The position numbers and the translations under genes are program-made. A stretch of DNA of 64,000 nt from Flavobacteriales bacterium (lineage in GTDB: Bacteria > Bacteroidota > Bacteroidia > Flavobacteriales > Flavobacteriaceae), in the NCBI GenBank assembly GCA_003331305.1, contig QOQB01000002.1, forward strand, positions 1 to 64,000, in the 5' to 3' direction. Numbering within the stretch: the first letter of the stretch is position 1; the number at the start of each line of letters is the position of its first letter. The notes beneath the pieces were generated by a model. That model searched no databases. It was not told where the DNA came from and saw nothing but the letters and a program-made list of their open reading frames with translations. Below, piece by piece: positions 17,015 to 25,349 of this stretch.

Positions 17015-17761
17015 ATGAAACTGACATTAAAAATTTGGCGTCAAGAAAACGCTACCGCAAAAGGAAGTATGCAAACCTATTCGTTGGACGGAGTTTCTCC
17101 AGATATGTCATTTTTGGAGATGATGGATGTGCTAAACGAACAGCTCATGTCGCAGGGCATAGACCCAGTAGCATTCGACCACGATTGTCGTGAAGGCATT
17201 TGTGGATCTTGCTCTATGTTTATTAACGGGGAAGCACACGGACCAGATAGACTCGTTACCACATGCCAACTGCATATGCGTAAATTCAAGGACGGTGACA
17301 CCATTCATATTGAACCGTTTCGTGCGCAACCGTTTCCCGTAATTAAGGATTTGGTAGTTGATCGTTCTGCTTTTGATCGTATCCAACACGCTGGCGGCTT
17401 TGTCTCCGTGAATACTTCTGGAAACACCCAAGACGCAAATGCCATCCCAATTGAAAAAGCAGATGCCGATAAAGCATTTGACGCAGCTACTTGTATTGGT
17501 TGTGGTGCATGTGTCGCAACTTGTAAAAATGCATCCGCTATGCTGTTTGTTTCAGCAAAAGTTTCTCAGTATGCGCTATTGCCACAAGGGCAAGTAGAAG
17601 CTACGGATCGTGTATTAAATATGGTCAAGCAAATGGACGATGAAGGCTTTGGAAACTGTACCAATACAGGTGCGTGCGAAGTAGAATGTCCAAAAGGAAT
17701 TTCACTGGAAAACATTGCTCGCATGAACCGGGAATATCTCTCGGCGAATGTGAAGGGTTAA
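17015..17761 (+). CDS. sdhB: Succinate dehydrogenase iron-sulfur subunit
   Basis: 248 residues from ATG 17015 ([10 protein letters not shown]); an ATG one codon earlier is equally possible, while the longer ORF from 16982 runs through the inverted repeat and is not credible. Ligands: [2Fe-2S] Cys58, 63, 66, 84 ([19 protein letters not shown]); [4Fe-4S] Cys160, 163, 166 and [3Fe-4S] Cys170, 215, 221 with Cys225 ([25 protein letters not shown]). It relays electrons from SdhA FAD to SdhC hemes and menaquinone. The stop shares a TTAA with the convergent VOC gene. Confidence 0.95.
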   Translation: MKLTLKIWRQENATAKGSMQTYSLDGVSPDMSFLEMMDVLNEQLMSQGIDPVAFDHDCREGICGSCSMFINGEAHGPDRLVTTCQLHMRKFKDGDTIHIEPFRAQPFPVIKDLVVDRSAFDRIQHAGGFVSVNTSGNTQDANAIPIEKADADKAFDAATCIGCGACVATCKNASAMLFVSAKVSQYALLPQGQVEATDRVLNMVKQMDDEGFGNCTNTGACEVECPKGISLENIARMNREYLSANVKG

Positions 17762-18186
17762 AGCGGCGAACTCACCATCCATTGAACGCCAAAAGCATCG
17801 GTGCACATCCCCCAACACGAACTCCAAAAGGTTTCCGCTATTGGTATCAGGACAGCTCCACCTTCTGAGAGACCATTAAAAACACGGTCGGCTTCTTTTC
17901 TGTTTTCGACATGTAACGAAACAGCATAATTATTTCCTTGCACAAATCTTGCGCAAGCATCTCCAGCAGCATCGCTTCCCATTAGGGTAACATTTTCGTT
18001 GAGCGGTAGTGTGCAGTGCATAATGCGGTTGTGGAATTCTTCCGCTACTTGGTGCATCCCTGTATTTGGTGGCGCATCGGCATATGTTAACGATTCAGAC
18101 AATTCGCTTTTTAAAACTTTTGCATAGTGCGCAAATGCCTCTGCACAATTGCCATTGTAGTTGATATAAACATGTAAAGTTTTCAT
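17758..18186 (-). CDS. PhnB-like VOC family protein
   Basis: 142 residues from the ATG at 18186. [20 protein letters not shown], the central [20 protein letters not shown] and [11 protein letters not shown], and the C-terminal [17 protein letters not shown] match the PhnB/3-demethylubiquinone-methyltransferase-like branch of the vicinal oxygen chelate superfamily. Most members have unknown substrates and weak metal-binding sites. It is a single gene convergent with sdhB, overlapping it by 4 bases at the shared TTAA. Seven extra codons upstream (to 18207) are possible but not family-like. Confidence 0.82.
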   Translation of the reverse strand: MKTLHVYINYNGNCAEAFAHYAKVLKSELSESLTYADAPPNTGMHQVAEEFHNRIMHCTLPLNENVTLMGSDAAGDACARFVQGNNYAVSLHVENRKEADRVFNGLSEGGAVLIPIAETFWSSCWGMCTDAFGVQWMVSSPL

Positions 18187-18237
18187 AATGATAAGATTTA
18201 GATTCATTCAAACCTACAAAAATTCTATTTTTATACA

Positions 18238-19011
18238 ATGAAAACCCTTCATACCGCCTTACTTCAAACCAACTTGCATTGGCACAACCCTGCTGAAAAT
18301 CAATTCGTATTTGAGCAGCTTATAGCGAAATTACCTAAAGCTGTGAGCCTTATCATACTCCCAGAAATGTGGGCTACGGGCTTTACGATGACACCCGCCG
18401 AAGTTGCTGAACCTATGAGCGGCAGCTCTGTTGCGTGGATGCAGTACATGGCAAAACAACATAACGCAGCCGTTTGCGGAAGCCTTGCCATTAAAGAAAA
18501 GGATGTCTTTTACAACCGCTTTATTTTTGCACATCCAAATGGGAAATTAGACACCTATGACAAAGCACACCCCTATACGTCATCTGGCGAAGCACGGGTT
18601 TACAAAGCCGGAGTAGAAAGTGTGTTGATTGATTATGCAGGTTTTCGCATTCGTCCGTTGGTGTGTTACGATTTGCGTTTTCCTGTTTTTGCACGAAATA
18701 CAGACCATTACGATCTGCTTATTTGTGTAGCCAATTGGCCTGAGGCGCGTATTCAAGCGTGGAACACATTATTACGTGCGCGAGCTATAGAAAATATGGC
18801 ATTTTCAGCGGGAGTTAATCGGGTTGGGAAAGATTCGTACCGTCTCCAATATTCAGGTGCGTCTGCGGCATATAATGCCCTTGGGGATGAGCTGGCTTTT
18901 GCAGAAGCATCGGAGTCTGTAGTCTTAGTTGAATTTGATAAAAAGGAACTCTACAACCTGCGAGAAAAACTACCATTCTTGGAAGATCGCGATGATTTTA
19001 CTCTAACATAA
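18238..19011 (+). CDS. Nitrilase-family amidohydrolase (omega-amidase type)
   Basis: 257 residues of the carbon-nitrogen hydrolase superfamily. The catalytic triad is complete: Glu43 in ILPEMWATGF, Lys109 in YDKAHPYT and Cys143 in VCYDLRFPVF. The LPEMWATGFTM and CYDLRFP segments are those of the YafV/NIT2-type omega-amidases, which hydrolyse alpha-ketoglutaramate or related metabolite-repair substrates. A TATTTTTA box (one mismatch to TAnnTTTG) precedes the ATG. The 3' end overlaps the convergent Ig-like gene by 14 bases. Confidence 0.88.
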   Translation: MKTLHTALLQTNLHWHNPAENQFVFEQLIAKLPKAVSLIILPEMWATGFTMTPAEVAEPMSGSSVAWMQYMAKQHNAAVCGSLAIKEKDVFYNRFIFAHPNGKLDTYDKAHPYTSSGEARVYKAGVESVLIDYAGFRIRPLVCYDLRFPVFARNTDHYDLLICVANWPEARIQAWNTLLRARAIENMAFSAGVNRVGKDSYRLQYSGASAAYNALGDELAFAEASESVVLVEFDKKELYNLREKLPFLEDRDDFTLT

Positions 19012-20593
19012 ATTGCTCTTGTAATTCCCAATTGGCTCGCACGTCGAGTAAGGGAGGAAAGTGATATACCGCTTCGGGTTTTTTGCCCTCCAAATAATTA
19101 CCGGTATCCCACTTGCCATTCGCGTTCTCATCTACTCGAATACGCACGTAGTATTTGCTTGGTTGTAAGTATGCAAACCTATACAAGCCGCGTTCCTCTT
19201 TGATATACTTACTGCGAATAATCTCCTCTTTTTCGTTAGTTATATCAATAAAAATGGGATAGGAAGGCACATTGCCTAAACGCAATGATAGATTGCCATA
19301 ATCTACCCTACTTTTTGTGTTTAAGGAAACTGAAAGACTATCGTTTGAGACATCAAAAAAATCTGTTACAGTTCCGGGGAGAAGTTCGAGTTGATATTTC
19401 TCGTTTGGAAAAACATCAAACATTACATGTAACTCATGCATGCCTTTTTGAGAAATTGTAAAAGGCACCAAAGTGGAATCTTTGGCACGTAAGCTCATGG
19501 AGTCTTGCACATACTGTTTAATGGGTGTATTGGCGATAAGTTTAAGGGTGTCTGTAAGGTCTAACGTGCCTCTAGGCTCATAAGAGACTTGCAACGAATC
19601 GGGTGCTGCTTTTCGCACTCGAAAAGCATAATCCATCGACATGGTGTCGTGACGCAATGTAAAACGCAGCGAGTCCGTGTCTATCCCCTTATACCAATAA
19701 TATAACGTATCAGCTTCCTTGTCGCGTGACACCACCGAAGTAAAGCTATCACCAACTTGTTCGTTAAGTTCAATTGTAATCGCATCATTTCCTTTGTATC
19801 CAAACCCCACACGCTGCTCACCTGCTTGATAAGCTTTTCCAAAGTCAAATGCCAACTCTTCTTTAAAAAGAGACAATTGAAAAAGACTGTCGTTTGGTAG
19901 GGTTATGACGTGTTGTATAGCATCAACTTTATCTACTGAAGGATCAAACACATAATTTTTAGACACGTCTTTTACAGCAGCCAAAAGATACGCTCCTGCT
20001 TTCAGATTGGGAATCGAAAATTCAATTAAACTATCGAGGGTATTGGTGTAATAAAGAGGTTTGTTTTTGTAAATAACTGAGTCAGTAAAGGTGCTGTCTA
20101 CAGGGTAAAGCATGACCGAAACAAAGGATTCAGGAGAACGTGCAATAGCATCAGAAATAGTGCCACGTACAGTTAACGAATCAATGGCTGGGCCAGACGA
20201 AAATACGTAAGAGAAAAATGAAAACGGATTGCCTTCATTGTTATCTATGACACTTTCTCCAAAATTGAAGGTGTAGGTGGTATTAGGCGCCAGCGAATCT
20301 AAAAATGCGATTTCAATATATTTTGCGGCTTGACTTTGAGGAGAAATCACATATGCAGTTTGTTCTAATGGAGGTGAAACCACCAGCTGTTCGTTTATTT
20401 TTTCCAGTTTGATGTATTCATCAAAATAAATACGAACGCGATCTTGCTTGAAGTTTACGTTTCGCTGTGGTGGATCTGCTCGTAACACTACAGGAGGCGT
20501 TTCGTCTTCTGGACCACCAGTAGGCGAACCACGACGGGCACACTGCATAAACACACTGCAAATAAGTAATGAAACAAAAAGCCGTTTTAGCAT
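18998..20593 (-). CDS. Ig-like domain lipoprotein
   Basis: 531 residues. MLKRLFVSLLICSVFMQC is a lipoprotein signal with acylated Cys18, followed by ARRGSPTGGPEDETPPVV, the stereotyped N terminus of a Bacteroidota family annotated as Ig-like domain-containing. An SbsA/Big_5-type Ig domain spans roughly 35-130 (PPQRNVNFKQDRVRIYFDEY, NTTYTFNFGESVIDNNEGN). The rest is beta-rich, with DENANGKWDTGNYLEGKKPE near the end, a pattern found in carboxypeptidase-regulatory-like folds. Probably an outer-membrane-anchored surface or periplasmic protein; the function is not known. The start is 27 bases downstream of the broken comF. Confidence 0.8.
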   Translation of the reverse strand: MLKRLFVSLLICSVFMQCARRGSPTGGPEDETPPVVLRADPPQRNVNFKQDRVRIYFDEYIKLEKINEQLVVSPPLEQTAYVISPQSQAAKYIEIAFLDSLAPNTTYTFNFGESVIDNNEGNPFSFFSYVFSSGPAIDSLTVRGTISDAIARSPESFVSVMLYPVDSTFTDSVIYKNKPLYYTNTLDSLIEFSIPNLKAGAYLLAAVKDVSKNYVFDPSVDKVDAIQHVITLPNDSLFQLSLFKEELAFDFGKAYQAGEQRVGFGYKGNDAITIELNEQVGDSFTSVVSRDKEADTLYYWYKGIDTDSLRFTLRHDTMSMDYAFRVRKAAPDSLQVSYEPRGTLDLTDTLKLIANTPIKQYVQDSMSLRAKDSTLVPFTISQKGMHELHVMFDVFPNEKYQLELLPGTVTDFFDVSNDSLSVSLNTKSRVDYGNLSLRLGNVPSYPIFIDITNEKEEIIRSKYIKEERGLYRFAYLQPSKYYVRIRVDENANGKWDTGNYLEGKKPEAVYHFPPLLDVRANWELQEQFMLE

Positions 20594-20620
20594 GACACAA
20601 AATAACGACTATTTTCTTGC

Positions 20621-21307
20621 TTACGGAAGGATGTTTTGTGCAAACGCCATTCCCATCACAGAAATTTTATCGCAAGCACCGTTAAGCAGAATATTCCCGC
20701 AAGCCGTTAGGGTTGCGCCCGTGGTGATGACATCATCAACCAGTAACAAATGCTTGTACTCTTTTCTGGGTTGAATAGAAAAGGCGTTTTTTACCTCTTC
20801 CCAACGAGATTCGCGAGACATATGCACGAGTGTTCTAGTTTGATTTTTCCGTAATAATAGGTGGTCTAAAAAGGGAACATCCAGTCGGGTTGCCCTGTAT
20901 TGTCCAAAGCCGGTAACTTGATTAAAGCCTCACTTTCGTTGTCTGGAGTGGTGTAGCGGTACGGGAACTATGCCATCGCATTGCAAAACGGGATGCTCTT
21001 TTGGAAGAAGCTCTGCGCTCTGTTGCGCCATCCAATGGGCTATTCTCTTCTTTCCCTGATATTTTAGGGCATGGATAAGTGCCTGAATGGGTGATTGCTC
21101 CAAAAAATAAAACGGCGCGTATGCTCCCTCTAAAGGAAGGTATTGGCGTAGTAACAGCTTAAGTGCATTGTTTTGTTGATGCTCAAAATAGGTTTTTGGA
21201 AGCTGTGTAGAACAGCTTACACAAAGCCATTTTTGTTCTAAAGCAAGTGGCTGTTTGCAATTCCAACAGCACTGCGGCAACCAAACGGAAAGCAAATCAT
21301 TAAGCAT
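20621..21307 (-). pseudogene. comF: ComF family phosphoribosyltransferase interrupted by one in-frame TGA
   Basis: Codons 1-125 give a ComF N terminus with zinc-finger cysteines (CCWNC 13-17, CVSC 29-32) and IVPVPLHHSRQRK. Codon 126 is TGA at 20930-20932. Reading straight on in the same frame gives GFNQVTGFGQYRATRLD and the PRPP-binding motif LLVDDVITTGATLTAC, ending at 20621. The total is 229 codons, the normal family length, with no frameshift. The family consensus at the stop is a basic residue before G(F/Y)NQ, so a single CGA-to-TGA change is the simplest explanation. ComF proteins are linked to competence/DNA uptake. Either a recent nonsense mutation or a sequence error. Confidence 0.8.
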
Positions 21308-21354
21308 AGGCTAAGGTTCCAAAAGGGGTACGGTGTAAATTAGTAAACTTATAC

Positions 21355-21362
21355 TATTTTTG
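21355..21362 (+). promoter_or_regulatory. glyS -7 promoter element
   Basis: TATTTTTG fits TAnnTTTG; only 4 bases separate it from the ATG at 21367, again predicting a leaderless or nearly leaderless transcript. No clear TTG lies 18-20 bases upstream. Confidence 0.45.
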
Positions 21363-21366
21363 CCCC

Positions 21367-22905
21367 ATGGCAGACCAAGATTTGTTTAAAAAAGTATTGT
21401 CCCATGCCAAAGAGTATGGGTTTGTATTTCCTTCAAGTGAAATTTACGACGGCCTTAGTGCTGTATATGATTACGGTCAGCAAGGTGTTGCCCTGAAAAA
21501 AAACTTGCGCGAGTATTGGTGGAAAGCCATGGTGCAGCTCAATGATAATATTGTAGGCTTAGATGCGGCCATTTTAATGCATCCCACCACGTGGAAGGCA
21601 TCGGGCCACGTGGATGCTTTTAATGACCCACTTATTGATAACAAAGATTCCAAAAAACGTTACCGCGCCGATGTGTTAGTTGAGGATTATGTTGGAAAAC
21701 TGGACACCAAAATCGAAAAAGAAGTTAAAAAGGCGGCCAAGCGTTTTGGCGATGCATTTGACAAAGCACAATTTTTGAGTACCAATCCGCGAGTAGTAGG
21801 GTATAAGGAAAAAGGGGACGCCATTTTAAAGCGCTTGGGAAAATCGTTAGAAAACGAAGATTTGGTAGACGTAAAAGCTCTCATTGAAGAATTAGAGATT
21901 TCGTGCCCTTTGTCAGGATCGAAAAATTGGACAGAAGTCAAGCAATTTAACCTGATGTTTGGCACCAAATTAGGCGCTTCTGCTGAAAGTGCAACGGAAT
22001 TGTATTTACGTCCAGAAACGGCACAAGGAATTTTTGTAAACTTCTTAAATGTGCAAAAAACAGGGCGCATGAAACTGCCATTTGGTATTGCCCAAACGGG
22101 GAAAGCGTTCCGCAATGAAATCGTTGCACGCCAGTTTATTTTCCGTATGCGTGAGTTTGAACAAATGGAAATGCAGTTTTTTATTCCTCCTGGAACACAA
22201 AAAGAGTGGTATGCACACTGGAAAGAAACACGCCTAAAATGGCACCATTCGTTTGGATTGGGAGCAGAGAATTACCGTTTTCATGACCACGAAAAATTAG
22301 CACACTACGCAGATGCAGCTTGTGATATCGAGTTTCGTTTCCCGTTTGGCTTTAAGGAATTGGAGGGGATTCATTCAAGAACAGACTTTGATTTGAGCAG
22401 TCACGAGGAATTTTCAGGTAAAAAACTACAGTATTTTGATCCTGATCGACAAGAAAACTATGTGCCTTATGTGTTGGAAACTTCGATTGGTTTAGACCGA
22501 TTATTCTTGGCAGTTTTTTCAAATGCCTTACAAGAAGAAACACTTGAAGATGGTTCTTCTCGTACCGTATTGCGTTTGCCTGCTGTGGTGGCACCTACCA
22601 AAGTAGCGGTATTGCCTTTGGTCAAAAAAGACGGGCTTCCTGCTATTGCCAAGAAATTGGCCGATGAACTAAAATGGGACATGACGGTATCTTATGACGA
22701 AAAAGATGCAGTTGGTCGTCGTTACAGACGCCAAGATGCGCTAGGAACGCCATTTTGTATTACGGTAGATCATCAAACGGTGGAAGACCAAACGGTAACC
22801 CTTCGCTATCGTGATACCATGGCACAAGAACGTTTGACCATGACTGAAGCAAAAGCAAAAATCAGCGAAGCGACCGCTTTTGAAAACTGGCTTAAGGAAA
22901 TTTAA
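21367..22905 (+). CDS. glyS: Glycyl-tRNA synthetase (dimeric, class II)
   Basis: 512 residues, the eukaryote/archaeal-like alpha2 GlyRS used by Bacteroidota (single chain, often named glyS or glyQS). It charges tRNA-Gly. Class II motifs are clear: SSEIYDGLSAVYDYGQQG near the N terminus, YLRPETAQGIFVNF and FGIAQTGKAFRNEI (motif 2), MREFEQMEMQFFI, and motif 3 in YVLETSIGLDRLFLAVF, then an anticodon-binding domain (VAPTKVAVLPLV). The stop overlaps the convergent OMP gene by 4 bases (TTAA). Confidence 0.95.
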   Translation: MADQDLFKKVLSHAKEYGFVFPSSEIYDGLSAVYDYGQQGVALKKNLREYWWKAMVQLNDNIVGLDAAILMHPTTWKASGHVDAFNDPLIDNKDSKKRYRADVLVEDYVGKLDTKIEKEVKKAAKRFGDAFDKAQFLSTNPRVVGYKEKGDAILKRLGKSLENEDLVDVKALIEELEISCPLSGSKNWTEVKQFNLMFGTKLGASAESATELYLRPETAQGIFVNFLNVQKTGRMKLPFGIAQTGKAFRNEIVARQFIFRMREFEQMEMQFFIPPGTQKEWYAHWKETRLKWHHSFGLGAENYRFHDHEKLAHYADAACDIEFRFPFGFKELEGIHSRTDFDLSSHEEFSGKKLQYFDPDRQENYVPYVLETSIGLDRLFLAVFSNALQEETLEDGSSRTVLRLPAVVAPTKVAVLPLVKKDGLPAIAKKLADELKWDMTVSYDEKDAVGRRYRRQDALGTPFCITVDHQTVEDQTVTLRYRDTMAQERLTMTEAKAKISEATAFENWLKEI

Positions 22906-23478
22906 AATCTTTTCCCAATCGATATACCAAAACGCCCATGGGCTTCTGGTTGATTATGATCTTCTGTTTCTCTATTGATAAAATAGCGCCCAACTCCGGC
23001 AAATAACTCAAATGTTAATCCATTTTGATTAACCCATTTTTTACCCAACCCCACGCCCATAGAAAATTGAAATTCATTAGAGTTGCTGCTACTTTCTTCA
23101 TCAAAATCAACAGTTGAAAATGAGCTAAAAGCCTCAACAAAAAGTCCGTTAGCTCCGTAATCTTTTCTGTTTAAGAAATAGAATCGGTAGTAAGGAGTAA
23201 TTGAAAAATTTTGCTTGGTAAATTCAGCATCACCAAAATTCACAAACAAGGATACGCCATAGCCGTTAGACTCACTTAGAAGCCTTTCGTAAGCAATACT
23301 AAGTGCGGGCTGTACAATTAAATCAAGTGCATTAAGCCGAATCTCATTTTTTTCAAACAGTTCAACTTCCTCAAATTGATTTACGTTTTTATAAACGTTT
23401 ATATCTTCCTCATAACCTTGGGAATAACTACAGAAAATTCCAAGTGAAAAAAAAACAGGCGACAAGTACTTTATTCAT
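22902..23478 (-). CDS. Outer-membrane beta-barrel-like protein, frameshifted in its signal peptide
   Basis: The long open frame (187 codons from a TTG at 23465) lacks an ATG and begins in the middle of a hydrophobic core. An ATG at 23478 in another frame encodes a signal peptide start (MNKVLVACFFF) but stops after 16 codons. Removing one base from the run of nine A (plus strand, 23447-23455) joins the two frames into a clean signal peptide ending FCSYSQ and a 191-residue protein. The mature part has alternating aromatic beta strands (YGVSLFVNFGDAEF, ITPYYRFYFLNRKDYG, FELFAGVGRYFIN) and ends GISIGKRF, typical of small outer-membrane barrels. Family not recognised. Slippage-controlled expression, a recent mutation or an assembly error are all possible. 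Confidence 0.65.
23447..23455. repeat. A9 homopolymer inside the OMP signal-peptide codons
   Basis: Nine consecutive A on the plus strand (T on the coding strand) lie in codons for the hydrophobic core of the signal peptide. The gene is in frame with eight and out of frame with nine. Confidence 0.85.
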
Positions 23479-23543
23479 AATTATAAGAATTGGTTATGTC
23501 AAATATACATAAATTTTAACCCTTAGTTTGTATTTTAGCAGTC

Positions 23544-24308
23544 ATGCAAATCATCTCATACAACGTTAATGGAATTCGTGCTGCGCTTAACAAAGGCTTT
23601 TTGGACTGGTTAAAAGCAGCTTCCCCAGATGTCCTTTGCTTACAAGAAACAAAGGCACGTCCCGAACAGCTCGATCTTTCGGTTTTTGAGAATGCGGGCT
23701 ATCCGTATCACTATTGGTTTTCGGCTCAAAAGAAAGGCTACAGTTCTGTGGCAATTTTGTGTAAGGAAAAACCCAAGAATGTGGCATATGGAACGGGCAT
23801 TGACTATATGGATTTTGAGGGGCGCAATTTGCGCGTAGATTTTGACAATGTTTCTGTCATGAGTTTGTATTTGCCTTCTGGAACCAACCCCGCCCGTTTG
23901 GAGTATAAGTTTACGTACATGGACGACTTTCAATCCTACATAACAAACCTAAAAAAAGAAATTCCAAACCTAGTTATTTGTGGCGATTATAATATTTGTC
24001 ATGAAGCCATAGATATTCACGATCCTGTACGCAATGCAAAAGTTTCGGGTTTTTTGCCCGAAGAACGCACGTGGCTAGATGGTTTTATTCAAAGCGGTTT
24101 TGTGGATTCTTTTCGGCATATAAATAAAGAGCCTCACCAATACAGTTGGTGGAGCTACCGTGCCAATTCCCGTGCCAATAACAAGGGCTGGCGCATTGAC
24201 TACGCCATGGTTTCTGAGCCTTTAAAAAACAATATCGAACGTGCCTTTATCCTTCCCCAAGCTGTCCACTCTGACCACTGCCCCGTCGGCGTAACACTTG
24301 CAATCTAA
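23544..24308 (+). CDS. xth: Exodeoxyribonuclease III
   Basis: 254 residues of the EEP (exonuclease-endonuclease-phosphatase) family. Motifs for AP endonuclease/3'-exonuclease activity: NVNGIRAALNKGF, Glu35 in CLQETKA (Mg ligand), CGDYNICHEAIDIHDP, GWRIDYAMVS and the final SDHCPVGVTL with the catalytic His. It acts in base-excision repair on abasic sites. The aldo/keto reductase gene starts 3 bases later and is probably co-transcribed. A TATTTTAG box just upstream is one base off the promoter consensus. Confidence 0.94.
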   Translation: MQIISYNVNGIRAALNKGFLDWLKAASPDVLCLQETKARPEQLDLSVFENAGYPYHYWFSAQKKGYSSVAILCKEKPKNVAYGTGIDYMDFEGRNLRVDFDNVSVMSLYLPSGTNPARLEYKFTYMDDFQSYITNLKKEIPNLVICGDYNICHEAIDIHDPVRNAKVSGFLPEERTWLDGFIQSGFVDSFRHINKEPHQYSWWSYRANSRANNKGWRIDYAMVSEPLKNNIERAFILPQAVHSDHCPVGVTLAI

Positions 24309-24311
24309 CAG

Positions 24312-25349
24312 ATGAAATACACAACTATTCCGCACACCGACATTCGGGTGAGCAAAATTTGCCTAGGTACCATGACTTGGGGCAATCAAAACACACAAGA
24401 AGAAGGCTTTGAACAAATGGATTACGCCCTAGAGAAAGGGGTGAATTTTTTTGACTCAGCCGAATTGTATCCCGTGCCTGCAAATGTAGAAACCTATGCC
24501 GATACGGAGCGCATTATAGGCCATTGGTTTACTCAACGAAAAAACCGAGATAAGGTGGTGTTGGCAACCAAAATTGCGGGACCGGGTGCTTATACTGCCC
24601 ACATCCGAACTACGGGCTTTACCCCCGATAGCCTTCGTGAGGCATTGGAAGGAAGCTTGATGCGCTTAAAAACAGACTACATAGACCTATACCAATTGCA
24701 TTGGCCCGAACGCAACGCTAATTTTTTTGGAAAACGAGATTATACACAAGACGAAAATGAGCAATGGGAAATCAATTTTCAGCAAATATTAGAAACGCTA
24801 GATGGTTTTATAAACGAAGGAAAAATAAAACACATTGGACTATCAAATGAAACGCCATGGGGCGCAATGAAGTATTTAACCCTTTCTGAACACAAAAACC
24901 TTCCCCGAGCGAAAACGATTCAAAACCCGTACTCCTTACTCAATCGTACTTTTGAAGTGGGAAATGCAGAGGTTTCGCATCGGGAGCAACTGGGGTTATT
25001 GGCTTACTCACCCTTAGCCTTTGGTGTTCTTTCTGGAAAATACCGCGGTGGAAATCTTCCTGAAAAAAGTAGGTTAAAATTATTCCCACGGATGAAAAGA
25101 TACAGTGGAAATGAAGCCGTAGCTGCTACGGAAGCCTATGCTAAAATTGCCGAAAAGCATCGGTTATCACTCACGCAATTGGCATTGGCGTTTGTTACCG
25201 ATCGCCCTTTTGTTACGTCTAATATTATCGGTGCTACAACAATGGAACAGCTAGCTGAGAATATTGCTACTGCAAACGTTACGTTATCGGATGAAATTTT
25301 AGCAGAAATAGATGCGGTGCATAATCAAATACCCAATCCTGCGCCTTAA
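24312..25349 (+). CDS. Aldo/keto reductase (Tas-like)
   Basis: 345 residues, TIM-barrel oxidoreductase using NADPH. The AKR tetrad is complete: Asp48 and Tyr53 (NFFDSAELYP), Lys87 (LATKIAG) and His130 (LYQLHWPE). LGTMTWGNQN near the start and SLLNRTFEVGNAEV in the middle are typical of the Tas (AKR11/12-like) branch. The physiological substrate is unknown. It follows xth by 3 bases and shares a TTAA stop with convergent radA. Confidence 0.9.
   Translation: MKYTTIPHTDIRVSKICLGTMTWGNQNTQEEGFEQMDYALEKGVNFFDSAELYPVPANVETYADTERIIGHWFTQRKNRDKVVLATKIAGPGAYTAHIRTTGFTPDSLREALEGSLMRLKTDYIDLYQLHWPERNANFFGKRDYTQDENEQWEINFQQILETLDGFINEGKIKHIGLSNETPWGAMKYLTLSEHKNLPRAKTIQNPYSLLNRTFEVGNAEVSHREQLGLLAYSPLAFGVLSGKYRGGNLPEKSRLKLFPRMKRYSGNEAVAATEAYAKIAEKHRLSLTQLALAFVTDRPFVTSNIIGATTMEQLAENIATANVTLSDEILAEIDAVHNQIPNPAP

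Noticed and set aside
20621-20827. Separate 68-residue phosphoribosyltransferase-like gene
   Set aside because: It is in the same frame as the upstream ComF fragment with ComF sequence continuing through the gap; a single TGA separates them, so it is one interrupted gene.
21687-22115. 142-codon minus-strand open frame
   Set aside because: Antisense of glyS between conserved synthetase motifs.
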